From the NCBI RefSeq assembly GCF_014641075.1, contig NZ_BMHP01000012.1, positions 1 through 64,000 on the forward strand: a stretch of 64,000 nt of DNA, given 5' to 3'. Under the pieces are notes generated by a model. The model did not search any database. It was not told the DNA's origin and worked only from the letters and a program-made list of their open reading frames with translations. Below are positions 8,053 to 16,172 of this stretch, piece by piece (within the stretch, counting starts at the first letter, position 1; each line of letters starts with the position of its first letter). A program made the translations under genes and the position numbers. This DNA comes from Paenibacillus nasutitermitis. Lineage in GTDB: Bacteria > Bacillota > Bacilli > Paenibacillales > Paenibacillaceae.

Positions 8053-8948
8053 AAGTTCAGCAAAGTTTTGTGACGCACAAGGATAAGGAGCATCTAAAAA
8101 CAGGTACGCTTTATCTGGTGGCAACACCGATCGGAAATCTTGAGGATATGACCTTTCGCGCCGTTCGTACATTGAAGGAAGTAGATCTGATTGCTGCGGA
8201 GGATACACGCCAAACGCGCAAGCTTCTGACGCATTTTGAAATTTCCACCCGGCTGGTCAGTTATCACGAGCATAATAAGGCAGCAAGCGGCAGCGAGCTG
8301 ATTCGTCTTCTCACGGAAGGTCAATCCATTGCGCTCGTAAGCGATGCCGGCCTCCCTGCTATTTCCGATCCGGGAGCCGATCTGGTTGCGGCCGCCGTAG
8401 AGGAGGACATAGCCGTCGTACCGATCCCTGGCGCCAATGCCGCGCTTTCGGCGCTCATTATTTCAGGGCTGCCAACAGAACGTTTTCTGTTTACCGGCTT
8501 TCCGCCGCGTGAGCGCAAGGGGTTGCAGGATTGGCTGCAGCGGCTGCGCAAACAGGATGGAACGATCATTTGTTATGAATCGCCGCACCGGGTAGCCAAA
8601 ACACTTGCGGCCATGCTGGAGCAATGGGGCGACCGCGACATGGCGATGACCCGTGAGCTGACTAAACGATTTGAGGAAGCGGCAAGGGGGAAAATATCAG
8701 AATGTTTGGCATGGCTTGAGGAACATCCGCCTCTTGGCGAGTATTGCCTGGTTGTAGCGGGAGCAGGAGCCGCTGCGGCTGGCGATTTTGAAGGGGACGA
8801 GCAGGCATGGTGGACGGACTTGAATTTGGAGGAACATGTGGGACGTTATGAAGCGCAGAACATGGACCGCAAAGAAGCGATCAAACGCACCGCTGTTGAC
8901 CGGGGCCTGGCGAAGCGGGAAGTTTACAATGAGATTATGCGTAAATAA
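8049..8948 (+). CDS. rsmI: 16S rRNA (cytidine(1402)-2'-O)-methyltransferase RsmI
   Basis: Methylates the 2'-OH of C1402 in the decoding centre of 16S rRNA. The 299-residue protein is a tetrapyrrole-methylase-fold enzyme: GTLYLVATPIGNLEDMT at about residues 18-34, AAEDTRQTRKLLTHF at 56-70, SDAGLPAISDPG at 98-109, and PGANAALSALIISGLP at 127-142 are all RsmI signatures. A C-terminal helical domain with KREVYNEIM matches the family. Its ATG overlaps the trmN6 stop. Confidence 0.95.
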   Translation: MKVQQSFVTHKDKEHLKTGTLYLVATPIGNLEDMTFRAVRTLKEVDLIAAEDTRQTRKLLTHFEISTRLVSYHEHNKAASGSELIRLLTEGQSIALVSDAGLPAISDPGADLVAAAVEEDIAVVPIPGANAALSALIISGLPTERFLFTGFPPRERKGLQDWLQRLRKQDGTIICYESPHRVAKTLAAMLEQWGDRDMAMTRELTKRFEEAARGKISECLAWLEEHPPLGEYCLVVAGAGAAAAGDFEGDEQAWWTDLNLEEHVGRYEAQNMDRKEAIKRTAVDRGLAKREVYNEIMRK

Positions 8949-9000
8949 ACCCACCTTTCAGGATAGCAAGGGAAAAGAAAGCCATTTATGAGTGCGGATA

Positions 9001-9037
9001 AAAAAAGGACCTTCCTGATGATAGAACTCAGGAAGGC
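9001..9037 (-). terminator. terminator of abrB
   Basis: On the minus strand, CCTTCCTGA / TCAGGAAGG forms a 9-bp stem followed by TCCTTTTTTT. It lies about 80 bases downstream of the abrB stop and reads in abrB's direction. Confidence 0.85.
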
Positions 9038-9115
9038 AAGGAGTATTAAAAAGGTTAGAATTAACAATTGGAAGTTTATTAAATACAGTATAACCTATAA
9101 TTTCGGTTTTGTCTC

Positions 9116-9370
9116 TTATTTTGTTACAGGAGTTGGCATTTCGGATAAACAGGCATTACATACAATTTTTCCTTTGAAATAAGTGACATTCTCGGCATTT
9201 CCGCAAAAAATACAAGCGGGCTCGTATTTCTTCAACATGATGCGTTCACCGTCTACATAGATTTCCAGGGCATCCTTCTCACCAATTCCAAGCGTACGGC
9301 GCAGTTCGATAGGGATTACAACGCGTCCAAGCTCATCTACCTTGCGCACAATACCTGTTGATTTCATCAT
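9116..9370 (-). CDS. abrB: transition-state regulator AbrB, CxxC-CxxC variant
   Basis: AbrB is a DNA-binding repressor that keeps post-exponential genes off during growth. The first ~52 residues of this 84-residue protein are an almost textbook AbrB N-terminal swapped-hairpin domain (MKSTGIVRKVDELGRVVIP through LEIYVDGERIMLKKY). The C-terminal part differs from B. subtilis AbrB: it carries CIFC, fourteen residues, then CNAC, which looks like a small zinc ribbon. Either of two adjacent ATG codons may be the start. It is the only conserved regulator here on the minus strand, between rsmI and the HD gene. A sigma-A promoter and a downstream Spo0A box are visible upstream. Confidence 0.94.
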   Translation of the reverse strand: MMKSTGIVRKVDELGRVVIPIELRRTLGIGEKDALEIYVDGERIMLKKYEPACIFCGNAENVTYFKGKIVCNACLSEMPTPVTK

Positions 9371-9411
9371 AATCTATCCGTGCCCCTCTCAAAATACTTA
9401 AATCGTCATTA

Positions 9412-9418
9412 TTCGACA
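9412..9418 (-). promoter_or_regulatory. Spo0A box in the abrB leader
   Basis: TGTCGAA on the minus strand, a perfect 0A box. It lies about 17-23 bases after the predicted abrB transcription start, the same arrangement by which Spo0A~P represses abrB in B. subtilis. Confidence 0.7.
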
Positions 9419-9441
9419 AAGTTCTATTTATTCTACTTTTT

Positions 9442-9470
9442 ATAATACCAACGTTTCCCATAATAGTCAA
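9442..9470 (-). promoter_or_regulatory. sigma-A promoter of abrB
   Basis: Minus-strand TTGACT (9465-9470), 17-base spacer, TATTAT (9442-9447). Five of six bases match in each hexamer. It would start the abrB transcript near 9435. Confidence 0.75.
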
Positions 9471-9578
9471 CCTTGATAATGCTTCAAATAGCTCCGTTTT
9501 AACCGTTTTCTCTATAACTTAGAGCATTAGAACGGTCTGCGATTACCACGTCGGGGCTGTCTGTTTTGGAAATGAATT

Positions 9579-9618
9579 TACGACATTATTCGACATTTAC
9601 CTACAGAAATATGTCGAA
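9579..9618 (+). promoter_or_regulatory. cluster of Spo0A boxes ahead of the HD-domain gene
   Basis: TTCGACA at 9589-9595 and TGTCGAA at 9612-9618 are perfect 0A boxes in opposite orientation; TACGACA at 9579-9585 is a six-of-seven match. All lie 26-65 bases upstream of the HD gene start and just before its ribosome site (AGGAGGGG, 9630-9637). The position suggests repression or modulation by Spo0A, but no convincing -35/-10 pair is evident. Confidence 0.55.
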
Positions 9619-9643
9619 AAATCGAACATAGGAGGGGAAAACA

Positions 9644-10954
9644 ATGAATCCTAGCCCCCAATCGCTAGCGGAGGAAAAAGTATTTAAAGATCCGGTCCAT
9701 AAGTACATTTACGTGCAGGATGAGACGATATGGAATCTCATTAATACCCGGGAATTCCAGCGCTTGCGGCGGATACGACAGCTTGGGACATCCTATTTGA
9801 CTTTTCATGGGGCCGAGCATAGCCGGTTTTCCCATTCTCTTGGTGTTTATGAAATTACAAGGAAAATCATTTCCCAATTCGAACGGGGCGGTTATACCGA
9901 CTGGCCAAAAGAAGAAAGGCTGGTAACCTTATGCGCTGCCTTGCTGCATGATGTTGGACATGGGCCCTTTTCCCATTCTATCGAGCAGGTGTTTGAAACC
10001 AATCATGAAGAATGGACATGCCGAATATTGCGGGAGAATACAGAAATCAACCAGGTTCTTAGTGAATGCGATCCTTCGCTTCCGGAGCGGGTGGCAGCCG
10101 TCATTTGCAAGACCTACCACCAGCCGATCGTCGTCAGTCTCATCTCCAGCCAAATGGATGCCGACCGCATGGATTATCTGCTGCGTGATGCGTATTTTAC
10201 AGGCGTCAATTATGGAACCTTCGATCTGGAGCGAATTCTGCGGGTTCTGCGGCCCTACCAGGGGCGGATTGTTGTCAAAGAGAGTGGCATGCATGCCGTT
10301 GAAGATTATCTCATGTCGCGCTACCAAATGTATTGGCAGGTCTATTTTCATCCTGTCACACGAAGCTCGGAAATTATCCTTCGCCAGATATTTCGCAGAG
10401 CAACCGAGCTTTATGGGGGCGGCTATACTTTCTCATGGATGATTGAACCGCTTCGCCATCTGCTGGAGGATACGCTGGATGTGGAAAATTATCTCCTGCT
10501 GGATGAAGCATTGATGCAAACGGCCTTTACTCAATGGCTGAAGGAAGAGGATGCGCTGCTGGCCGATTTATGTGCCCGGTTCCTCAACCGCAAGCTTTAC
10601 AAATACATTACAATGGACAAGGCCGATGAAAAATTGTGGCAGGAAATCCGTACGTATTTCCAAGCCATCGGTCTTCATCCCGATTATCATCTGGAAATCG
10701 ACTTTCCTTATGATATGCCTTATGATGTATACCGACTGGGGCAAGATATAATGGACAAGGACGAACGGCCGCCGATTCTGCTGCTTGGACAAGATGAGCG
10801 CTTGTCTGAAATTTCGCGAAAATCAGATATAATTCGTTCTATTACAGGGATCCATCAGGGCAAATATCATTTGTATTACCCGGAAGAACCCCTAATTGAA
10901 TCGGCACACCGGCTGCCGCCCCATATTCGTGAATTATTCGGGCTCTTACAATAG
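9644..10954 (+). CDS. HD-domain phosphohydrolase (YwfO-like)
   Basis: A 436-residue HD-superfamily protein resembling B. subtilis YwfO and the SAMHD1-like dNTP triphosphohydrolases. The N-terminus KVFKDPVHKYIYVQDETIWNLI and REFQRLRRIRQLG is characteristic. The metal-binding residues are visible: H55-like in FHGAEHSRFSHSLGVYEI, the HD pair in LLHDVGHGPFSH (about residues 102-113), and a later Asp in SSQMDADRMDYLLRD. dNTP hydrolysis is inferred from the family, not shown. It occupies the place that metS holds in B. subtilis between abrB and tatD. Spo0A boxes stand directly upstream. Confidence 0.9.
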   Translation: MNPSPQSLAEEKVFKDPVHKYIYVQDETIWNLINTREFQRLRRIRQLGTSYLTFHGAEHSRFSHSLGVYEITRKIISQFERGGYTDWPKEERLVTLCAALLHDVGHGPFSHSIEQVFETNHEEWTCRILRENTEINQVLSECDPSLPERVAAVICKTYHQPIVVSLISSQMDADRMDYLLRDAYFTGVNYGTFDLERILRVLRPYQGRIVVKESGMHAVEDYLMSRYQMYWQVYFHPVTRSSEIILRQIFRRATELYGGGYTFSWMIEPLRHLLEDTLDVENYLLLDEALMQTAFTQWLKEEDALLADLCARFLNRKLYKYITMDKADEKLWQEIRTYFQAIGLHPDYHLEIDFPYDMPYDVYRLGQDIMDKDERPPILLLGQDERLSEISRKSDIIRSITGIHQGKYHLYYPEEPLIESAHRLPPHIRELFGLLQ

Positions 10955-10986
10955 AACATTTCTTGGTGAAAGGGAGTTATACAAGG

Positions 10987-11766
10987 ATGATAATCGACAC
11001 ACATACCCATCTGGATTCGAAACAATTCGACGAAGACCGCGCGGAAGTGATTGAACGGGCAAGAGCCGCAGGGATCTCAAAATTGATTAATGTCGGTTTT
11101 GACCGGCAGACCATCCCCACGACGATTCAGCTAGCCGAGCAGTACGACTTTATTTATGCGGTCGTCGGCTGGCATCCTGTGGAAAGCATCCATATGCTTC
11201 CAGGCGACCTGGACTGGATCGCAGCGCTTTGTGACCATCCCAAAGTGGTTGGAATCGGCGAAATTGGTCTTGATTACCATTGGGACACATCTCCTAAAGA
11301 CGTTCAACAGCGCGTGTTCCGCGAACAGATTCAACTTGCGCGGCAGAAAAAAATGCCCATCTCCATTCATAATCGGGATGCGCATGAAGATGTGCTGCGG
11401 ATTCTGAAGGAGGAGGGCGCCAAGGATGTGGGAGGGGTCATGCACTGTTTTTCCGGCAGCTGGGAGACAGCCCGGCAATGTCTCGACATGAATTTCTACA
11501 TTTCCTTCGGGGGACCGCTTACATTCAAAAATGCACGTGTGCCGAAAGAGGTCCTGGCACAGGTTCCTCTGGACCGTATTTTGATCGAAACGGACGCTCC
11601 ATATTTGGCCCCTCATCCCCATCGGGGGAAACGCAATGAGTCCGCATTCGTCCGTCTCGTAGCAGAAACGGTTGCAGAAATTAAAGGGAAATCGTTAGAA
11701 GAAATCTCGAAAATTACGACAGAAAATACTCTGAATTGTTTTTCATTTAAAGATAAAGGGCTATAA
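10987..11766 (+). CDS. tatD: TatD-family metal-dependent hydrolase
   Basis: A 259-residue TIM-barrel hydrolase of the TatD (YabD) family, two-metal nucleases or DNases implicated in DNA repair; the physiological substrate in Bacillales is not settled. Visible metal ligands: IDTHTHLD at residues 3-10, the GEIGLDYHWD glutamate near 92-101, HNRDAHEDVL near 128-137, MHCFSGSWE near 153-161, and ETDAPYLAPHPHRGKRNES near 203-221. ATG 10987 follows AAGGGAG; an upstream GTG would add eight residues without family support. It lies 33 bases after the HD gene and is likely cotranscribed. Confidence 0.94.
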   Translation: MIIDTHTHLDSKQFDEDRAEVIERARAAGISKLINVGFDRQTIPTTIQLAEQYDFIYAVVGWHPVESIHMLPGDLDWIAALCDHPKVVGIGEIGLDYHWDTSPKDVQQRVFREQIQLARQKKMPISIHNRDAHEDVLRILKEEGAKDVGGVMHCFSGSWETARQCLDMNFYISFGGPLTFKNARVPKEVLAQVPLDRILIETDAPYLAPHPHRGKRNESAFVRLVAETVAEIKGKSLEEISKITTENTLNCFSFKDKGL

Positions 11767-11904
11767 AGCGTAGTATTTCGGATATATCGGGTGATAAAAC
11801 TAATTTTATTTCATCAAAACGCCTGTTTTTCACGTGATTTTCCTTAAAATTCGTTAAAATCGCGATTAATTTCATCTTTACAATGAAAGGCAAAAGACGG
11901 TATC

Positions 11905-12150
11905 ATTCATCTCAGAGCTTCAAATCATCAATTCCTTTTCCATACTATCGCTTAATCTCCGAATGACGGAGAGCGGGGGAACCATTCGTTGAAACATTTC
12001 GTATCAAACACGAGACTTCAATGTTGAATTCTTCTTGGGGTGAATTTCCACGGGGCATATAAGCAAGATATGCCAGCCGGGAATAGGGCGACTCTCTCGC
12101 CCGAATCCGACAGCTAACCTCGCAAGCGTAAATAAGTTACATAGAGAGAT
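11905..12150 (+). promoter_or_regulatory. c-di-AMP riboswitch (ydaO/yuaA class)
   Basis: The 618-base gap before yabE holds the diagnostic conserved blocks of the ydaO motif in order: GCTTAATCTCC with GGAGAG then CGGGGGAACC (11974-11983), TTGGGGTGAATTTCC (12035-12049), and GGGCGA-loop-TCGCCCGAATCCGACAGCTAACCTCGCAAGCG (12086-12128, described in pieces). Outer boundaries are estimates from a possible P1 pairing. The class binds c-di-AMP and turns expression off; it is known to precede cell-wall hydrolase and rpf/yabE-like genes. A terminator follows at 12188-12236. Confidence 0.93.
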
Positions 12151-12187
12151 CAACCTCGTGCTATTAATCCATGTCCCGTCGTCATTG

Positions 12188-12236
12188 GGAAGCCACGAAA
12201 CAGATCCTCTGTCGTCGTTGGCTTCTTTTATTTTGA
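12188..12236 (+). terminator. riboswitch expression-platform terminator
   Basis: GAAGCCAcga...tcgTTGGCTTC (inner ACAG/CTGT also pairs) followed by TTTTATTTT, about 40 bases after the riboswitch aptamer and 150 bases before yabE. It is the probable off-state terminator. Confidence 0.85.
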
Positions 12237-12384
12237 ATATTGCGTAAAAAGACGACATAGGGTTTATCATGGAGGTACAGAGGAAGGATACAGGAGTGGC
12301 GTGCAATCACGCTAACAAAAACAATAGAACCGTCAAATGCAATCATGTAACTAGGCGGCGGGGCTATGAAGGAGGACCGAAGAA

Positions 12385-13536
12385 GTGGGCGCACTCCAGC
12401 TTAAGGATACCCATGGTAAACGATCATCCAGCATGTCTTTCGCATTGCGATGGAAGCATGAGAACGTGCGTTTAATATTACTTAGCGCTCTGATCTCAAT
12501 CGCTATGACTTTCATGTTTCTGGTGTTGTTGTACGGAACGGCTAACAAGCACGTCTCCGTAGTAGTGAACGGACAAGAAACCGTTGTTTCGACAAAACAA
12601 TGGGTCCTTCAACGCCTACTGGATGAACAAGCCATCACGATAGGACAGCATGACAAGGTGTCCTTACCTCTCAACGGAGGGATTAAAGACGGCGACCGTA
12701 TTGTAATTGATCAAGCGGTGCCAGTCCATGTGAAGGCAGACGGCAAGGTAAGAACGTTGTACACGACAGAAAGAACGGTTAAAGCAGTGATCGATCAAGC
12801 GGATATATCGATACGAAGCGAAGATAAAATATGGCCGGCTCTGGAAGACAGAGTGAAATCGAATATGAGTGTTACCGTAACACGCATAGATAAGAAGATG
12901 TCCGAGAAGTCCTACACGGTACCTTTTTCCGTTGTGAAGAAGGAAGATCCCAAGCTGCTGCAGGGGAAATTAAAACTTGTCCAGAACGGCAACGAGGGCA
13001 AGATCGTCAAACAGTTTGAGAATGTCTATGCGGACGGAGTACTTGTGTCCCAGACTATGGTTACCAAGCTGACCAAAGCGGAATCGGTGGATAAAATCGT
13101 AGCAGTCGGTACGATGAAGCCGGAGCCTAAAGTTGTGGTGCTCTCGGCAAAAACGAAAGATGCTTCTATCGTTACCACCAAGAAGGGCCAAACGCTTAAA
13201 GCAAAGCAGGTTCTGAAGAATGTGACCTTAACCGCTTATGCGGCGGGAGTTGCTTCGACGGGCAAATCTAAGAAACATCCGCAATACGGGATAACGGCGT
13301 CTGGCACGAAGGTTCAAGAAGGCAGGACCATTGCGGTTGATCCCAAGGTTATTCCTATTGGCTGGTGGGTCTATATCGAAGGTATTGGATTCCGCCGGGC
13401 GGAAGATACGGGCGGTGCCGTCAAAGGAAAGAAAATTGACGTTTATTTTGAGAGCGAATCCTATGCAGAGAAGTTTGGTTTGAAGCGAGGGTATACGGTG
13501 TACGTCATCGGGCCCAAGAAACCCACAGCTCTCTAG
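12385..13536 (+). CDS. yabE: YabE: G5 / 3D-domain cell-wall protein (Rpf-like)
   Basis: A 383-residue membrane-anchored surface protein. After a ~25-residue basic start there is one hydrophobic segment (ILLSALISIAMTFMFLVLLYG, about 31-52), then two DUF348 ubiquitin-like repeats (VNGQETVVSTKQWVLQRLL and VKADGKVRTLYTTERTVKAVI), a G5 domain around residues 155-235, and a C-terminal 3D domain with AYAAG, SGTKVQEGRTIAVDPKVIPIG and EDTGGAVKGKKIDVYF carrying its three conserved aspartates. Such proteins are thought to remodel peptidoglycan. GTG start with GAAGGAGGA eight bases before. Expression is under the c-di-AMP riboswitch upstream, linking it to cell-wall and osmotic signalling. Confidence 0.93.
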   Translation: MGALQLKDTHGKRSSSMSFALRWKHENVRLILLSALISIAMTFMFLVLLYGTANKHVSVVVNGQETVVSTKQWVLQRLLDEQAITIGQHDKVSLPLNGGIKDGDRIVIDQAVPVHVKADGKVRTLYTTERTVKAVIDQADISIRSEDKIWPALEDRVKSNMSVTVTRIDKKMSEKSYTVPFSVVKKEDPKLLQGKLKLVQNGNEGKIVKQFENVYADGVLVSQTMVTKLTKAESVDKIVAVGTMKPEPKVVVLSAKTKDASIVTTKKGQTLKAKQVLKNVTLTAYAAGVASTGKSKKHPQYGITASGTKVQEGRTIAVDPKVIPIGWWVYIEGIGFRRAEDTGGAVKGKKIDVYFESESYAEKFGLKRGYTVYVIGPKKPTAL

Positions 13537-13626
13537 ACCGGCGAGACTGCAAGACCGTGAAGCAAACCCTCATAATAACGTTTACCTCATTCATATCGTA
13601 ATTTAAACATAAATATGCCATGATAA

Positions 13627-13652
13627 GGAGAGGCGATCGCCTCTTCTTTTGT
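13627..13652 (+). terminator. terminator after yabE
   Basis: GAGAGGCGATCGCCTCTTCTTTTG: a perfect GAGGC/GCCTC stem over a GATC-centred loop followed by T-rich sequence, between yabE and rnmV. Confidence 0.8.
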
Positions 13653-13682
13653 ATGTTTGTCTGAAGGGAATGGATAGACGGC

Positions 13683-14258
13683 ATGATTAAGGAAATCATT
13701 GTAGTAGAAGGCAAAGACGACACGGTAGCCATCAAGCGGGCAGTCGAAGCGGAAACAATCGAAACCGGCGGTTCCGCTATTGGCGCGGATGTCCTTCGCA
13801 GGGTAGAGCTTGCCCAGCAGCGGCGCGGGGTGATTATATTCACCGACCCGGACCATGCAGGGGAACGTATCCGCAAAATTGTAGCCCAGCGGGTGCCGGG
13901 CTGCAAGCATGCGTTTCTTCCCCAGGAGGACGCAAGCTACAAAGGGGATATTGGCGTCGAGAACGCATCACCCGATGCGATACGAAGAGCGCTCGCAAAC
14001 GTGCGTACCGAGGCTGCAGCGGGCAGTGAAGGGACAAGCCTGCCGGAGATCGCCTGGGATGATCTGATGAAGGCAGGACTGCTGGTCCACCCCAATGCCT
14101 CCAACCGGCGTCTACAGATGGGCAACCTGCTCGGGATCGGCTATGCGAACGGAAAGCAGTTTTTTAAGCGCTGCTCGATGTTCCGCATAACGCGGGAGGA
14201 GTTCCAGCGGGCATTAACCACGATGGAGCAGCAAAACAGCGAAGGAGGCAACCCTTAA
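13683..14258 (+). CDS. rnmV: ribonuclease M5
   Basis: Cleaves 5S rRNA precursor in its terminal helix to give mature 5S rRNA, with L18 as cofactor. The 191-residue product opens with the Toprim domain: IIVVEGKDD (glutamate, residues 4-12), GSAIGADVLRRVE, and FTDPDHAGERIRK with the DxD pair (about 59-71). A C-terminal RNA-binding part (LLGIGYANGKQFFKRC) follows. Its stop is immediately followed by the rsmA ATG. The 5S substrate gene is at the start of this same window. Confidence 0.95.
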   Translation: MIKEIIVVEGKDDTVAIKRAVEAETIETGGSAIGADVLRRVELAQQRRGVIIFTDPDHAGERIRKIVAQRVPGCKHAFLPQEDASYKGDIGVENASPDAIRRALANVRTEAAAGSEGTSLPEIAWDDLMKAGLLVHPNASNRRLQMGNLLGIGYANGKQFFKRCSMFRITREEFQRALTTMEQQNSEGGNP

Positions 14259-15149
14259 ATGAGCAGAACGGATGGGTTTGACGTAGCTTCGCCAAGACGG
14301 ACTCGCGATATTATTGACAAATACGGATTTTCTTTCAAAAAAAGCCTCGGTCAGAATTTTTTGATCGATCAAAATATTTTGCATAAGATTGTTTCGGCAG
14401 CCGGCCTCGACGAGACCAAGGGTGCTCTGGAAATCGGGCCCGGGATCGGAGCTTTGACCCAGCAGCTGGCCCAGCATGCAGGGCGCGTGACCGCGGTGGA
14501 AATCGATAACCGGCTCATACCCATTCTCAGAGATGTGCTCGCGGGTCAGGATAATGTTCATATCGAGCACGGCGATATTCTGAAGCTTGACCTTGGCGAT
14601 TTGATCAAACGGCAATTTGCCGGTTTAAGCGGGGTCAGTGTAGTGGCCAATCTGCCTTATTATGTGACAACGCCAATTCTCATGAAGCTGCTTGAAGAGA
14701 AGCTGCCGCTTGAGCATATTGTGGTCATGATTCAGAAGGAAGTGGCGGAGCGTATGGCGGCCAAGCCCGGAGGCAAGGAATACGGCAGCCTCAGCGTAGC
14801 AGTGCAGTATTATTGCGAGCCGGAGCTGGTATGCATCGTGCCACACACGGTTTTTATCCCGCAGCCCAATGTTGACTCCGCTGTCATTAAGCTCACGGTC
14901 CGCAAGCGGCCTCCTGTCGATGTGGCCGATGAAAATCATTTCTTCCGCACGGTTCAGGGCAGTTTTGCCCAGCGGCGCAAAACGCTTTACAACAACTTGA
15001 CGGCCCTGGTGGGGAAAGAAAACAGAGATCGTCTGGCTCCCCTTCTGGAGAGCTGCGGCATTGATCCCACGCGGCGGGGAGAAACGCTGTCGCTTGAGGA
15101 ATTCGCGCGTCTTAGCAGGGCACTGCTGGAAGCCGGTATGCCGGGCTGA
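14259..15149 (+). CDS. rsmA: 16S rRNA (adenine(1518)-N6/adenine(1519)-N6)-dimethyltransferase
   Basis: KsgA/RsmA dimethylates two adenines in the 3' hairpin of 16S rRNA and acts as a late 30S assembly checkpoint. The 296-residue protein shows KKSLGQNFLIDQNIL at about residues 27-41, SAM motif I EIGPGIGALTQQL near 59-71, the catalytic NLPYYVTTPI near 131-140, and FIPQPNVDSAVIKL near 202-215. ATG start directly after the rnmV stop, with GGAGG within the end of rnmV. Gene order rnmV-rsmA-yabG is as in B. subtilis. Confidence 0.96.
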   Translation: MSRTDGFDVASPRRTRDIIDKYGFSFKKSLGQNFLIDQNILHKIVSAAGLDETKGALEIGPGIGALTQQLAQHAGRVTAVEIDNRLIPILRDVLAGQDNVHIEHGDILKLDLGDLIKRQFAGLSGVSVVANLPYYVTTPILMKLLEEKLPLEHIVVMIQKEVAERMAAKPGGKEYGSLSVAVQYYCEPELVCIVPHTVFIPQPNVDSAVIKLTVRKRPPVDVADENHFFRTVQGSFAQRRKTLYNNLTALVGKENRDRLAPLLESCGIDPTRRGETLSLEEFARLSRALLEAGMPG

Positions 15150-15187
15150 TCATTCCCCGAATGGGGACCACTGACCCAACAAAATGC

Positions 15188-15215
15188 ACCAATGGCGTTG
15201 TTCGCCCATAGGATA
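15188..15215 (+). promoter_or_regulatory. possible sigma-K promoter of yabG
   Basis: AC (15188-15189), 17-base spacer, CATAGGATA (15207-15215), matching the recalled mother-cell sigma-K pattern mAC-N16/17-CATAnnnTA. The predicted start would fall right at the ribosome site, leaving a very short leader, so this is tentative. yabG is a sigma-K gene in B. subtilis. Confidence 0.4.
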
Positions 15216-15235
15216 GACGAAGAGGTGATTTGCCC

Positions 15236-16117
15236 ATGAAGCAAGGGGACCTGGTCGTCCGCAAATCGTATGGCGGGGACGTCCTTTTTCGTGTTGCCAT
15301 TCTTGATCCGGAAATAGCGGTACTTAAGGGCACGGACTACCGGCTGCTTGCAGACGCTCCGATTCGCGACTTAACGGTTGTCCGTCATCCGGAAACTACC
15401 GGTGCGGCCAAAGAGGTCCGCATTAAGGTGAATGAATCGATGCGGCGTATGAAGGAACAGCGGGAGAAGCTGGTTATTCATAATGTTAGCGAGCTGAGGC
15501 GGGCAACTAATGAAAGCCAGCCCTATTTTGAAGTGCCCGGCAAAGTGCTCCATCTCGATGGAGATGGCAATTACATGAAAAAAAGCATGCAGCTGTATAC
15601 CCAGATGAAAGTGCCTGCACATGGCCTTCATGTGCATGAATCGCAGATGCCAGAGCTGGTGCAGCGGCTTCTGCCACAGTTAAAACCGGATGTGATTGTA
15701 ATTACCGGTCACGATGGCGTATTCAAAAACACTCCGCATCATGAGCTGATGAATATTAACAGCTACAAAAACTCACAAAACTTCGTCAACGCGGTACGCA
15801 TCGCCCGGGAGTACGATAAAAACCGCGACAATCTGATCATCGTCGCGGGTGCCTGCCAATCCCATTATGAGGCGCTGCTGCAATCTGGCGCCAATTTTGC
15901 GAGTTCTCCCGGCCGGATTCTTATTCATGCTCTGGATCCCGTTTATGTTGCCATTAAGGCCAGCTATACCTCGATCCGGGAGACCGTTAATCTGGCCGAT
16001 GTGATCCATGGGACAATAAGCGGAATCGATGGGGTAGGAGGAATCGAGACTTTAGGCAAATATCGCGTCGGGCTTCCAAGGCCGAGGACACTGACAGGAA
16101 TCAAGCCAACCGTATAA
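15236..16117 (+). CDS. yabG: sporulation-specific protease YabG
   Basis: YabG processes spore coat proteins (for example SpoIVA, SafA, YeeK) late in sporulation. The 293-residue protein matches the family from the start (KQGDLVVRKSYGGDVLFRV), through KVLHLDGDGNYMKKSMQLY near residue 102, VHESQMPELV, ITGHDGVFKN near 156 and VAGACQSHYEALLQSGANFASSPGRILIHALDP near 204-236; the His and Cys of these last motifs are candidates for catalysis. ATG 15236 is eight bases after GAGGTG; a TTG two codons earlier is too close to the ribosome site. Confidence 0.94.
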   Translation: MKQGDLVVRKSYGGDVLFRVAILDPEIAVLKGTDYRLLADAPIRDLTVVRHPETTGAAKEVRIKVNESMRRMKEQREKLVIHNVSELRRATNESQPYFEVPGKVLHLDGDGNYMKKSMQLYTQMKVPAHGLHVHESQMPELVQRLLPQLKPDVIVITGHDGVFKNTPHHELMNINSYKNSQNFVNAVRIAREYDKNRDNLIIVAGACQSHYEALLQSGANFASSPGRILIHALDPVYVAIKASYTSIRETVNLADVIHGTISGIDGVGGIETLGKYRVGLPRPRTLTGIKPTV

Positions 16118-16172
16118 TATTCCGCTTTGCAAATAATATTATACATTTGCCTGAAAATTAGACTATTCATTA

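Noticed and set aside
8988..9182. 64-codon plus-strand frame after rsmI
   Set aside because: It spans the abrB terminator and the end of abrB on the other strand and shows no ribosome site.
12269..12475. 68-codon plus-strand frame between the riboswitch terminator and yabE
   Set aside because: It overlaps yabE in another frame, has no ribosome site and no recognisable features.
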